DNA of 51,603 nt, taken from the NCBI GenBank assembly GCA_002728135.1, contig PBVE01000028.1, positions 1 to 51,603 of the forward strand. The letters are read 5' to 3'. A program made the position numbers and the translations under genes. Below, one piece after another: positions 1 to 7,681 of this stretch; the first letter of the stretch is position 1, and every line of letters begins with the position of its first letter. The stretch comes from Rhodospirillaceae bacterium (GTDB taxonomy: Bacteria; Pseudomonadota; Alphaproteobacteria; UBA828). The notes under the pieces are model-generated. The model worked only from the letters and a program-made list of their open reading frames with translations. It was not told the DNA's origin and did no database searches.

Positions 1-800
1 CGACCACTGTCGCCATTATCAGCATGCCCCATGCCTACAGTTATGGAGTCAATGGCGACTGTTGCACCTATACTCCAGGTTTGATGATCTTCGTCACCGG
101 CATCATTATCTGTAGCCTGGAACCATGCTCCATTTACCTCAATACTACCGCCAGCAAAGTCTTGGCTATAACTTGCACCAACTTCGATTTGGTCTGTTTC
201 TTCGCCAGCTGCTATCTCAGCTGTGTTTCCTTCATCGTCTAGAGGAGACCAAGATAAACCAAATTGTATACCTCCCATTTTGGGTGGGTAGTATGTGATC
301 TTTGTATCATCACTTGATTCATCAAGTCCAATTATTGGGCTTTGTCCAGCGAAGCCATCGTCGTCTGCACTCCAGTCGCCATCAACTTGTCCAAATCCAA
401 CATTGGGAACGCCCCAACCAAGCTTATCAGCTGCGCCATCTTGGTCCCCAACTTCAACTGATCCGAAGTCACCTTTAAGATAAGCATAGATTTCATCTAT
501 GTTATTGGTTGAATCTGATGCGGCGTCGAACTCAATCTCTCCGCCAATTGTCAGTCCGGAATCAGTCGTGAATTTACCTTTGAAATGAACCTCACCAAAT
601 GCTCGCATTTCAGGACTATTTTCATCGGCATTTGCTGTGCTGTCATCATCGTAAGTTCCAAGAACAAATTCTGAGCTATAATCTATTGCAACGTAGTCGT
701 TAATATCTGCTGCTACAGAACTATTATGTGGAATTGCAATTGCACCAACAGCAAAGGGAAGCACTAGTGCTGCTGTCCCAAGTAGTCGGAATTTTAACAT
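1..800 (-). CDS. Outer-membrane porin, N-terminal part (cut by window edge)
   Basis: This is a Gram-negative general porin that should form a beta-barrel channel in the outer membrane. The 266 codons seen run off the left edge with no stop. Translation starts at ATG 800, six bases after a GAGGGG ribosome site. A hydrophobic signal peptide (about residues 1-22 or 1-31, ending AIA or VAA) is followed by Asp/Gly-rich alternating beta-strand sequence. Typical porin stretches are visible, such as FKGKFTTDSGLTIGGEIEFD and AYLKGDFGSVEVGDQDGAADKL, which resemble Rhodobacter/Porin_4 type porins. It lies 147 bases downstream of pstS on the same strand, so it may be co-regulated with phosphate uptake. 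That link is inference. The pore-constriction loop and C-terminal Phe are outside the window. Confidence 0.85.
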   Translation of the reverse strand, partial: MLKFRLLGTAALVLPFAVGAIAIPHNSSVAADINDYVAIDYSSEFVLGTYDDDSTANADENSPEMRAFGEVHFKGKFTTDSGLTIGGEIEFDAASDSTNNIDEIYAYLKGDFGSVEVGDQDGAADKLGWGVPNVGFGQVDGDWSADDDGFAGQSPIIGLDESSDDTKITYYPPKMGGIQFGLSWSPLDDEGNTAEIAAGEETDQIEVGASYSQDFAGGSIEVNGAWFQATDNDAGDEDHQTWSIGATVAIDSITVGMGHADNGDSG

Positions 801-918
801 TTTTAACCCCTCAATTTTTGTTTTACATAGTTAATACTTTTTTCTTAAAACTTAGCCTGTAAGAGGTCTTGAAATCATCTAGGTGAACAAAATAACACCT
901 CTAATGGGGATAAATTTA

Positions 919-942
919 TATGTAATGTTATAACATCACATA
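919..942. promoter_or_regulatory. 24-bp near-perfect inverted repeat between pstS and the porin
   Basis: The arms TATGTAATG and CATCACATA flank TTATAA. In the pstS-sense RNA this gives a 9-bp stem with one G-U pair and a six-base loop. No clean U-run follows, so it is a poor intrinsic terminator. It begins only a few bases past the pstS stop and about 120 bases before the porin start. It could be a 3' end stabiliser for pstS mRNA or an operator for the porin. Confidence 0.35.
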
Positions 943-947
943 ATATT

Positions 948-2003
948 TTAGTCTATAAGTTTGTTTAAAAATTGGGCGTCTGTGCGAAAATTTTCGCGAT
1001 CATCTTCAGGCATTGGAATAAGACCTTTGTCAGTTAAATAACCATAGTCACCTATTGTTTCTTCATCAGTAAACTCAGACAAAAATTCTTTAATACCGGG
1101 AATAATATTTACATGAGCGTGTTTGACGTAGAAAAAAAGAGACCTTGATATTGGATATTTACCATCAGCAATATTATCGAAAGTTGGCTCCAAACCATCC
1201 ACCACTGCACCTTGAACTTTATCACTGTTTTGTTCCAAGAAGCTGTAACCAAAAATCCCAAATGCTGAAGCATTAGTTTCTAGTTTTTTAATTATCAGAT
1301 TGTCATTTTCACCAGCTTCGATATAAGCTCCATCCTCACGAATGGTATGGCATATTTTTTTGTATGCCGCTTTATTTTTATTTCTCATCGAAACAATTGA
1401 CTCAAAAGTTTTACACCCACCCTCAAGCCCTAATTCAACAAATGCATCCCTCGTACCAGATGTTGGAGGGGGCCCAAGAACCTCAATTTTCATATTGGGT
1501 AAAGATGAATCTATATCACTCCAAAATTTATTAGGATTTGGTATAAAATTCCCATAATTATCTGGTACGTCTTTAGCTAGTGCGAGAAAAATTTGCTTTA
1601 GAGAAACTGACACTTTCATAGCTTCTCGAGAGTTAGCCATTACGATACCATCAAATCCTATCTTGATTTCAGTTATTTTATCTATACCGTTTTTTGCACA
1701 ATTCTCGACCTCTGAAGTTTTGATGCGCCTTGATGAATTTGTGATATCTGGATGATCTATTCCAATACCGGCACAAAAAAGTTTCAGACCTCCTCCTGAT
1801 CCTGTACTTTCAATAACCGGTGTTTTAAATCCTGAGGTTTTACCAAATTCCTCTGCAACAGCAGTTTCAAATGGATAAACTGTTGATGATCCAACTATCC
1901 TTATCTGATCACGAGCCTCAGCAGCAGCTGAGATCAATCCAAAGACACCAATTCCCAAACCAAATATTAAAGACATATCGAATAATCTAATTAATCTGAT
2001 CAT
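948..2003 (-). CDS. pstS: PstS-like phosphate ABC transporter substrate-binding protein
   Basis: This is a periplasmic phosphate-binding protein that feeds phosphate to the PstCAB importer. It has 351 residues. A signal peptide spans roughly residues 1-30 (ending AAAEARD), and mature PstS motifs follow: IVGSSTVYPF and STGSGGG, whose backbone and Ser/Thr side chains bind the phosphate oxyanion in this family. ATG 2003 has an AAGGAA ribosome site. No pstC, pstA or pstB follows; the next gene on this strand is a porin. The transporter membrane and ATPase parts must be elsewhere, or this is an orphan copy. PhoB-like half-sites lie upstream at 2086-2123. Other tetrahedral-oxyanion ligands are possible. 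Confidence 0.85.
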   Translation of the reverse strand: MIRLIRLFDMSLIFGLGIGVFGLISAAAEARDQIRIVGSSTVYPFETAVAEEFGKTSGFKTPVIESTGSGGGLKLFCAGIGIDHPDITNSSRRIKTSEVENCAKNGIDKITEIKIGFDGIVMANSREAMKVSVSLKQIFLALAKDVPDNYGNFIPNPNKFWSDIDSSLPNMKIEVLGPPPTSGTRDAFVELGLEGGCKTFESIVSMRNKNKAAYKKICHTIREDGAYIEAGENDNLIIKKLETNASAFGIFGYSFLEQNSDKVQGAVVDGLEPTFDNIADGKYPISRSLFFYVKHAHVNIIPGIKEFLSEFTDEETIGDYGYLTDKGLIPMPEDDRENFRTDAQFLNKLID

Positions 2004-2085
2004 TTTATTTTCCTTAAGTAAAAAGCCTAAAAAGTAAGATTACAGTTATTGATTAATAATCTTGAATATTTCTAAGATGATAAAA

Positions 2086-2123
2086 TGTTAGAAATCTTAC
2101 GGATATATTACAATTTTGTTAAA
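2086..2123 (-). promoter_or_regulatory. Candidate PhoB (Pho box) array upstream of pstS
   Basis: Read on the minus strand, four five-base half-sites occur at an exact 11-base pitch: TTTAA, TGTAA, CGTAA, TAACA, each separated by six mostly A/T bases. The known Pho box is a tandem of TGTCA-like half-sites with the same 11-base pitch. The spacing fits well but the half-sites are degenerate (TGTAA rather than TGTCA). The array ends 83 bases upstream of the pstS start codon, a normal distance for an activator. Confidence 0.45.
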
Positions 2124-2207
2124 AGAGCTCTGAAGTTAAAAAAATTAAGGAAAATATGATTACATAATTACGTGGAAATATTTAAATTAACTCACTAAAT
2201 CATGGAA

Positions 2208-2678
2208 TCATTTTTGCATCCTAGCAGTGTAATCCCATGACTGGATTTTGGCGGGTCTAAGACGCAACGCAACCTCATCTTCAACACGAGATAATAACCA
2301 CTTTGATAAGGATGTATTCCTATTCCCCTGATACTTATCAATAACTGAAAGCAAAATTGTTTCTGCCTTGTCTTTATTAATGTCAGCTAATGCTTGGCCT
2401 CTTATCCCACAATAAGGAGGCGTTTCTCTTGCAATCTCAAAACCACATTTTGAATCATTACATAAAATTTTAGCTATTTGTGATGATTTATGAGTAGCAG
2501 ACCAAATCCCTTCAGAATCCATTACAAACCATAAAGAAGCAATTATTGGCCATCCAGAGGAAGAAACAACAGATATACGCATTGGAAATTTTGAAGCTTT
2601 AATATGCTCGATTACTTTGGACTCAGACCATGGTCCTTTTAATTCACAATTTGATTGGTCAGTTAGCCACATGGTCAT
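2208..2678 (-). CDS. Pyridoxamine 5'-phosphate oxidase-like split-barrel protein
   Basis: This small protein (156 residues) of the FMN-binding split-barrel superfamily would act in the cytosol as a flavin or F420-type oxidoreductase or haem-handling protein. Visible family features are the beta-strand stretch FPMRISVVSSSGWPIIASLWFVMDSEGIWSATH, where the hydrophobic strands and the Ser/Ser/Gly turn match the N-terminal half of the barrel, and the later IRGQALADI strand. ATG 2678 has only a weak ribosome site; ATG 2672, two codons on, is equally possible. It is divergent from the glutathione peroxidase gene. It is not the biosynthetic PdxH, since it is short and lacks the PdxH C-terminal signature. 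Substrate unknown. Confidence 0.65.
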   Translation of the reverse strand: MTMWLTDQSNCELKGPWSESKVIEHIKASKFPMRISVVSSSGWPIIASLWFVMDSEGIWSATHKSSQIAKILCNDSKCGFEIARETPPYCGIRGQALADINKDKAETILLSVIDKYQGNRNTSLSKWLLSRVEDEVALRLRPAKIQSWDYTARMQK

Positions 2679-2773
2679 GATCCCAGTATAATTCTCTAAA
2701 ATTACTATATTAAAAACATCTTGATAATTATTTAATAAACCCTTTAATGCAAGTGATCCACAAGCTCTTTCCT

Positions 2774-2786
2774 TACGTTAAACGTA
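2774..2786. promoter_or_regulatory. Perfect dyad TACGTT-A-AACGTA in the divergent promoter region
   Basis: The 13-bp inverted repeat TACGTTAAACGTA lies 28 bases upstream of the glutathione peroxidase start, in the 136-base region shared with the divergent split-barrel gene. Its symmetry and place suit a repressor operator. No regulator is recognised from the motif. Confidence 0.3.
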
Positions 2787-2814
2787 TGCGACACAAAAAA
2801 CTTAAAGGATATTA

Positions 2815-3477
2815 ATGCTAAATATATTAAAAAATAATCTAATGTTTCTTGTATTATTTGATTATATAAAAATATTTAATTGCAAAGCTCTTTCAAATAG
2901 CTTTTCTAAAAATGGTCTGATCTTATCAGCCTTTAGCATATTATTATTTTCAGCACCCCAATCTAATTCAAATGAATTGAATAGTATATTTTATGACTTC
3001 AGCTTTAATTCCATTGATGGCGAATTAATGCCTATGAGTGCATATAAAAATAAGGTTGTTCTAATTGTTAATACTGCCTCAAAGTGCGGATATACTGGAC
3101 AATATGATGGTCTTCAAAAATTGTGGGAAAATTATAAAAATAAAGGGTTAGTTGTTCTTGGTATTCCTACGAATGATTTTTTTCAAGAACCTGGAAAAGA
3201 AAGTGATATTAAGAAATTCTGTTCTATTAACTTTAATGTAAATTTTCCAATGACCTCCAAAATAAGCATAGTTGGCAAAAATGCTCATGATTTCTATAAA
3301 TGGGCAGTTCAGTCGTTGGGGCCTGCACAATCACCTAAATGGAATTTCCACAAATATCTTTTATCACATAAAGGCAAATTACTTGCATCTTTCTCTAGTG
3401 CAGTTACCCCTGACAGTAAAATCATAACCGAAGCAATTCTTGATGCATTATCAAGAATCCCAGAAAATCGAATTTAA
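2815..3477 (+). CDS. Glutathione peroxidase family protein, exported
   Basis: This enzyme reduces hydroperoxides using glutathione or thioredoxin. The family core is clear: NTASKCGYTGQYDGLQ with the peroxidatic Cys at residue 91 (a Cys form, not selenocysteine), GIPTNDFFQEPG, and WNFHKYLL carrying the active-site Trp and Asn. At 220 residues it is about 60 longer than the usual cytosolic enzyme. The extra N-terminus contains a hydrophobic segment (residues 34-48) followed by APQSNSNE, which looks like a signal sequence, so it probably acts in the periplasm. The ATG follows AAAGGA. A later start nearer the signal peptide is possible. The gene converges on the OmpA-type lipoprotein gene with 16 bases between them. 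Confidence 0.88.
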   Translation: MLNILKNNLMFLVLFDYIKIFNCKALSNSFSKNGLILSAFSILLFSAPQSNSNELNSIFYDFSFNSIDGELMPMSAYKNKVVLIVNTASKCGYTGQYDGLQKLWENYKNKGLVVLGIPTNDFFQEPGKESDIKKFCSINFNVNFPMTSKISIVGKNAHDFYKWAVQSLGPAQSPKWNFHKYLLSHKGKLLASFSSAVTPDSKIITEAILDALSRIPENRI

Positions 3478-3493
3478 AAAAATATTATTTAAA

Positions 3494-4486
3494 CTATATA
3501 GATTTTTCTTTGTCACAGATTCTGTTGGTTTTTGTTAGACTATTTGTAAGATCTTCAATTCTTACTATTGCCCGTCGATCTTTAGGTTCACGTGATCCAT
3601 CTATATTTTTCACGCTTGTACTAAGTTCTCCATGAGCACTTAACCAAATAATTTTTGGATTAACACCATTACCAACTAATGCAGCCCAAACCTGCGTTGC
3701 CCTTTTCATAGATAGTTTGAGGTTATAAGGCTTTGTGCCAGAACTATCCGTATGACCGATAACCAAGATTCTACTTATTGATCCAGATTCAACCTCCTTA
3801 GCCATTTTTATTAATACTGCATTATCGATTTCGCGTAACTTACTCTCATTATGTAAAAAATATAGTTTAAGAGGTTTTTTGTGGTTCACCCCGGCAATTG
3901 AAGTTTCGCATTTTTGAATAGTATTGTTTTCTGAATCATTTATGGAAACTTGAGACTGAGATCGAGATTTGTCTTCAATATTGGAAACTTTTTCTAAAAA
4001 AGTAGAATTATTTTTTACGCTTAACATGGCGTTATCAAATTTTCTACGACAGGCTGCAATGTGATTAAACTGCCAGCCCTCTTCAAGTTGTTCAACCCAA
4101 CAATCAAAAGCTATTTGAGCCTTTGCAGCATTTAAAGGTGAATAATCTGCAAATCTTTCCAATAAAGCGGCATTTAATTTATTATACGCTTTTTCAACGT
4201 CTGATTGGTATATAGTATTTATGACTCTATCTTTAGGATTCTCAGGTAGTGGGGGTTGACCTGTATTTGCCAGCAGAGCTTTTTTCGCAAACCTATTTGC
4301 ATCAGGCCAATCATACATCTCTTCCGCCTCAAAAATAGCTAAATCACGATAGCCTGCTGCAAGCTCCGTATTAAATGACCCTGATTCAGATTGTAAATGT
4401 TTAACATTAGTAAAATTTGAAGAGCAGGCCGAAATAGTTATCAACATGCAAAACAAAATACATATTTTTACGGGTTTGATATGCAT
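3494..4486 (-). CDS. OmpA-family outer-membrane lipoprotein
   Basis: This lipoprotein probably anchors the outer membrane to peptidoglycan. It has 330 residues. A lipoprotein signal ends ITISAC, with the lipidated Cys at residue 21. A predicted helical region fills residues 40-200. A C-terminal OmpA domain (about 205-315) contains VIGHTDSSGTKPYNLKLSMK and EPKDRRAIVRIE, the peptidoglycan-binding signature with its Asp and Arg. The gene starts one base after the stop of the bactofilin gene, so the two are almost certainly co-transcribed. It resembles Pal in its end domain, but the true Pal is encoded at 48.7-49.3 kb and this protein is much longer. The middle region is unrecognised. Confidence 0.85.
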   Translation of the reverse strand: MHIKPVKICILFCMLITISACSSNFTNVKHLQSESGSFNTELAAGYRDLAIFEAEEMYDWPDANRFAKKALLANTGQPPLPENPKDRVINTIYQSDVEKAYNKLNAALLERFADYSPLNAAKAQIAFDCWVEQLEEGWQFNHIAACRRKFDNAMLSVKNNSTFLEKVSNIEDKSRSQSQVSINDSENNTIQKCETSIAGVNHKKPLKLYFLHNESKLREIDNAVLIKMAKEVESGSISRILVIGHTDSSGTKPYNLKLSMKRATQVWAALVGNGVNPKIIWLSAHGELSTSVKNIDGSREPKDRRAIVRIEDLTNSLTKTNRICDKEKSI

Positions 4487-4487
4487 A

Positions 4488-5153
4488 TTACTTTGCCTCC
4501 ATCACAATTGAATTGTCCATAGGAGAGGGCAAATTCAAATGCAGATCTGAATCGCCTTTAAATGTTATGAGTTCTTCTCCATCACAAGGTTGTCTAATTT
4601 TATTTAGAGATTCTTTATCAGAGTTAATGGCGACAAGTTTACCATTAACTTCTCCACCCGCTTCTACCTCCATAGTTCCATATGTGATGCTCGCATCAAC
4701 TTTTCCGCTCTTGGCTATGCTAATATGTTTTTCTATTTCAGCTTCGCCAGAAAAGTCACCTTTTATTTCCAAATACTCAGCTGTAACACTACCCTTAACT
4801 TGGCCACGAGAACCTATTACAACGGTATTTCCATTAATTTCTCCTGTAAAACTTCCATTAACATTGAGTTTTTGAAAACCTTGGATATTCCCCTCTAAAC
4901 TAACATCATTACCTATTTCAACTACTCTTGATTCTGTTACAAGATTTTTTTCAGAAATACTTAGGTCACGCAATATATTAGATTTATGTGACAAACCCCG
5001 AGCAATCATTGATGTATCGAGATTTGCAGGATTATTTTTTGAAACACCTGAATCAATATCAGGGCTATCTATCCGATTAGTTTTTTTTATTCCTTGGTAA
5101 GAAGGATTTTCTTTACCATCTCTATTAGTCTTATTGGTTTTTTTTACAAACAT
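4488..5153 (-). CDS. Bactofilin (polymer-forming cytoskeletal protein)
   Basis: Bactofilins self-assemble into filaments at the inner face of the membrane and help direct cell-wall growth, stalks or polarity. The 221-residue protein has a polar, disordered N-terminus (residues 1-70, rich in Lys/Asn/Ser), then the bactofilin beta-helix at about 75-180, with repeating short strands such as LEGNIQGFQKLNVNGSFTGE, VKGSVTAEYLEIKGDFSGE and VEAGGEVNGKLVAI. A short charged tail follows. It is the first gene of a two-gene operon with the OmpA-family lipoprotein, which suggests a cytoskeleton-to-envelope link; that is inference. The start ATG 5153 follows a GAGGTGAGAA ribosome site. Confidence 0.88.
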   Translation of the reverse strand: MFVKKTNKTNRDGKENPSYQGIKKTNRIDSPDIDSGVSKNNPANLDTSMIARGLSHKSNILRDLSISEKNLVTESRVVEIGNDVSLEGNIQGFQKLNVNGSFTGEINGNTVVIGSRGQVKGSVTAEYLEIKGDFSGEAEIEKHISIAKSGKVDASITYGTMEVEAGGEVNGKLVAINSDKESLNKIRQPCDGEELITFKGDSDLHLNLPSPMDNSIVMEAK

Positions 5154-5326
5154 TTCTCACCTCAAAAATTTATTTGAGGACAACTATTACTTATTAGTTT
5201 GTCAAAAATTCGTCTACAGAATGGCAGAAAAATGGCAAGGGTATTTTTTATAAAGTAATATTTTGAGATAATTTTGGTTATATTCCTTGTGTTATTTTGT
5301 AAGAAAATAATCTGTACCATAGAAAT

Positions 5327-6226
5327 CTACTTTATTTTCCTAACAAGAGGCTTATGAAGCCTCTGACCACTACATTTTAATTGCAACTCTTCTATCTCAC
5401 ATCTACCCAAATCAGTAATTACTGCCTTACATTCTTGATGTTCAAGAAAAGCTATATTTGTCGGCCTTTGTCCGTTAGTTTTTATTCTATTAACTACCTC
5501 TCCATTCAAACCTAAAACTGTTATATTCCCCTGACCAAAAACTGCACAATACAAATAACCATCCGAACCAAAGGCCATCCCATCAGGACCGACAAAACTC
5601 TCTGGAGTCCCATCAATTACATTACCAAAAACTTCCTTATTGATAGAAGGCTCCGAAAAGATATCATAGCAATAAACATTCCCAGTAATAGTTTCATTCA
5701 CATATAGTTTGTCGTTTGAGTCAAATGCAATTCCATTTGTAAATTTTAGATCTTTATCTATAACTCTTATTATTTTCCCGGTTTTCGGATCTATCTCAAA
5801 AACTCTGCCATTAAATGGACATGTTTTATAATCTTTTCTAATACTTTGCCCATCAATAAATTCATCGGGTAATATGCCACTATCAGTCATGTAAAGTAGC
5901 CCATTAGGGCCAAATGCGAGATCATTAGGCCACAAAAATGGATCACCATCTGGTCCAGTATATTCAGCAATTATATCACCATTTTGAGCCATACTAACCA
6001 AAGTTTCATTATTTCCGCCTGCAATCCACAAATTACCGTCACCGTCAATTGTAAGGCCATTTGGACGTCCACCTGGTCTACCTATTTCATGGCGTTTTCC
6101 CTTAGCATCCACCATTGAAACACAGGAACGGTTCTTAGACATTTCTACTAGATATATATTACCATCAGGCATACAAACCGGACCTTCGGGTTCCAAAACG
6201 TCACCACAAATAACACGACCAACCAT
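5327..6226 (-). CDS. SMP-30/gluconolactonase/LRE family protein
   Basis: This six-bladed beta-propeller, 299 residues, usually is a metal-dependent sugar lactonase. Family signs are EGPVCMPDGNIYLVE at the start, where the Glu binds the metal, GRPNGLTIDGDGNLWIAGG, WPNDLAFGPNGLLYMTDSG, FTNGIAFDSNDKLYVNET and PDGMAFGSDGYLYCAVFG. These are the repeated Asp-Gly blade turns and the Asn/Asp metal ligands (PND, TNG, PDG). The ATG follows an excellent AAGGAGG site. No signal peptide is seen, so it is cytosolic. It stands alone on its strand and is divergent from the crotonase gene. The lactone substrate cannot be read from sequence. Confidence 0.85.
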   Translation of the reverse strand: MVGRVICGDVLEPEGPVCMPDGNIYLVEMSKNRSCVSMVDAKGKRHEIGRPGGRPNGLTIDGDGNLWIAGGNNETLVSMAQNGDIIAEYTGPDGDPFLWPNDLAFGPNGLLYMTDSGILPDEFIDGQSIRKDYKTCPFNGRVFEIDPKTGKIIRVIDKDLKFTNGIAFDSNDKLYVNETITGNVYCYDIFSEPSINKEVFGNVIDGTPESFVGPDGMAFGSDGYLYCAVFGQGNITVLGLNGEVVNRIKTNGQRPTNIAFLEHQECKAVITDLGRCEIEELQLKCSGQRLHKPLVRKIK

Positions 6227-6428
6227 GACTATCCTCCTTAAGATTGATTATAAACAGCTGAAACTTCATTAAAATAAATATTACATGAATTTATAAAAAT
6301 ACATTTTGTCATTTTCAATTAACTAAAATTTTTTTCACTATATTTTAGCTCTCATCAAGACATGTTATATTAAAATATATAATTATCTTCCTTGCTTGAA
6401 ATAGGCAAATAGAGAGGTTTATTAATTT

Positions 6429-7226
6429 ATGAGCAATAAAATAGAATTAAACAAATATAATAACGTATGGTTAATTAGTATAAATTGTCCAAGCAAAATG
6501 AACGCATTAGATTTTGCAGCTCATGAAGAGCTTATTGATGTTTGGAAAAGTTTTGATAGCGATCAGAAAGCACGAGTCGCTGTGTTAACAGGAACTGGCA
6601 ATAGTGCTTTTTGTGCTGGTGCAGATTTAAAAACTTATACTATGAATTTTGCAACAACTCCTGCATCTAAATTTAGGTCAGAGTTTGTAAATGGATACGG
6701 CCTTGGAGGAATAACCAGAGGTCTAGAAATTGACAAACCATTAATCGCAGCAGTAAATGGTTATGCAATTTCAGGTGGATTTGAATTGGCTCTTGCCTGT
6801 GATCTCCGATTTTGTTCTACAAATGCACTCTTTGGCCTACAAGACTCAAAATGGGGCTTTCATGCATGTGATGGTGGTTTAATTCGATTGCCCCAAATTG
6901 TTGGCCTCGGTAATGCAATGGAAATAATTTTATCTGGTGAACTTGTAGAAGCAGAAGAAGCCTATCGTATAGGTTTAGTAAATCGTATTTTTTCAAAAGA
7001 AAAATTAATCGATGAAAGTTTAAAATATGCAGAGATGCTTGCTCGTCGAGCACCTCTTTCACACCAATTTGCCAAGGAAACCATGCGAAGGGCTATAGGA
7101 ATGTCTATGCCTGAAGCACTTAAAACAGAGGTTAGGTCGTTTTATGATCTAGGGTCTTCAGACGACCTAAAGGAAGGGACTAAGGCCTTTAAAGAAAAGC
7201 GTGAGGCTAAGTTTAAGGGGAAATAA
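6429..7226 (+). CDS. Enoyl-CoA hydratase/isomerase (crotonase) family protein
   Basis: This is a crotonase-fold acyl-CoA enzyme, 265 residues, cytosolic. The CoA and oxyanion-hole motifs are present: FCAGADLKTY at 61-70 and NGYAISGGFELALACD at 110-125. Glu119 matches the first catalytic Glu of rat mitochondrial hydratase (Glu144). The second (Glu164, usually in a PE motif) aligns with Asp139 in FGLQDSKWGF, so classical water addition may be altered. The C-terminal helical part, including APLSHQFAKETMRRA, is normal. AGAGAGG precedes the ATG at a slightly long distance. The exact reaction (hydratase, isomerase or hydrolase) is open. Confidence 0.88.
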   Translation: MSNKIELNKYNNVWLISINCPSKMNALDFAAHEELIDVWKSFDSDQKARVAVLTGTGNSAFCAGADLKTYTMNFATTPASKFRSEFVNGYGLGGITRGLEIDKPLIAAVNGYAISGGFELALACDLRFCSTNALFGLQDSKWGFHACDGGLIRLPQIVGLGNAMEIILSGELVEAEEAYRIGLVNRIFSKEKLIDESLKYAEMLARRAPLSHQFAKETMRRAIGMSMPEALKTEVRSFYDLGSSDDLKEGTKAFKEKREAKFKGK

Positions 7227-7258
7227 AAATAAAAAGATTACAGCATTTCTATTGTTCT

Positions 7259-7657
7259 CTAGTTTATCTTGAATAATTCTTCAATTTGCTGTTGAAGTGA
7301 AATACCCACTTGAAAACCAGCCTTTTCTGCCAGCAAGTTAAGATGGGAAATTATTCCATTCTCCCAAACATCAATACTATCGCCAATTCTTGCACTCATA
7401 AAATCCGTTGTCCCGGCTGCTATATTATAATCCTGTAATATCTCCAAAGCAGCAATACCTGCCCCGTCTTTTCCTACACCAGCGTCATTAAAAAAAACTA
7501 TAGCTGACCTGATATTTGATGCATATCCGCCAGAACTAATTCCTCCATGCGATGCAGATATTATAATTGATTCTGTATCTGAAGGCCTAATCTCTGTTAT
7601 TGAGTCGAGTAAAGTGACAGGAATTTTATACAATTCTGTTATATGTTTTCGTGACAT
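7259..7657 (-). CDS. Uncharacterised conserved-looking small protein of the ABC transporter operon
   Basis: I do not recognise this 132-residue protein. It has no signal peptide or membrane segment. It reads as a compact alpha/beta domain: an N-terminal strand IIISASHGGISSGGYA with a His-Gly-Gly turn, a second strand AIVFFNDAGVGKDGAGI, a helix ALEILQDYN, and SARIGDSIDVWENGIISHLN. The SHGG, NDAGxGKDGAG and SARIGD motifs are Gly-rich and would suit a ligand-binding or catalytic pocket. It is the last gene of the importer operon, 24 bases after the ATPase stop, so a role in handling the imported compound or controlling the transporter is plausible. The ATG is preceded by weak ribosome-binding sequence. 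Confidence 0.6.
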   Translation of the reverse strand: MSRKHITELYKIPVTLLDSITEIRPSDTESIIISASHGGISSGGYASNIRSAIVFFNDAGVGKDGAGIAALEILQDYNIAAGTTDFMSARIGDSIDVWENGIISHLNLLAEKAGFQVGISLQQQIEELFKIN

Positions 7658-7681
7658 GAGACCGACCTGAAAACTTACTTG

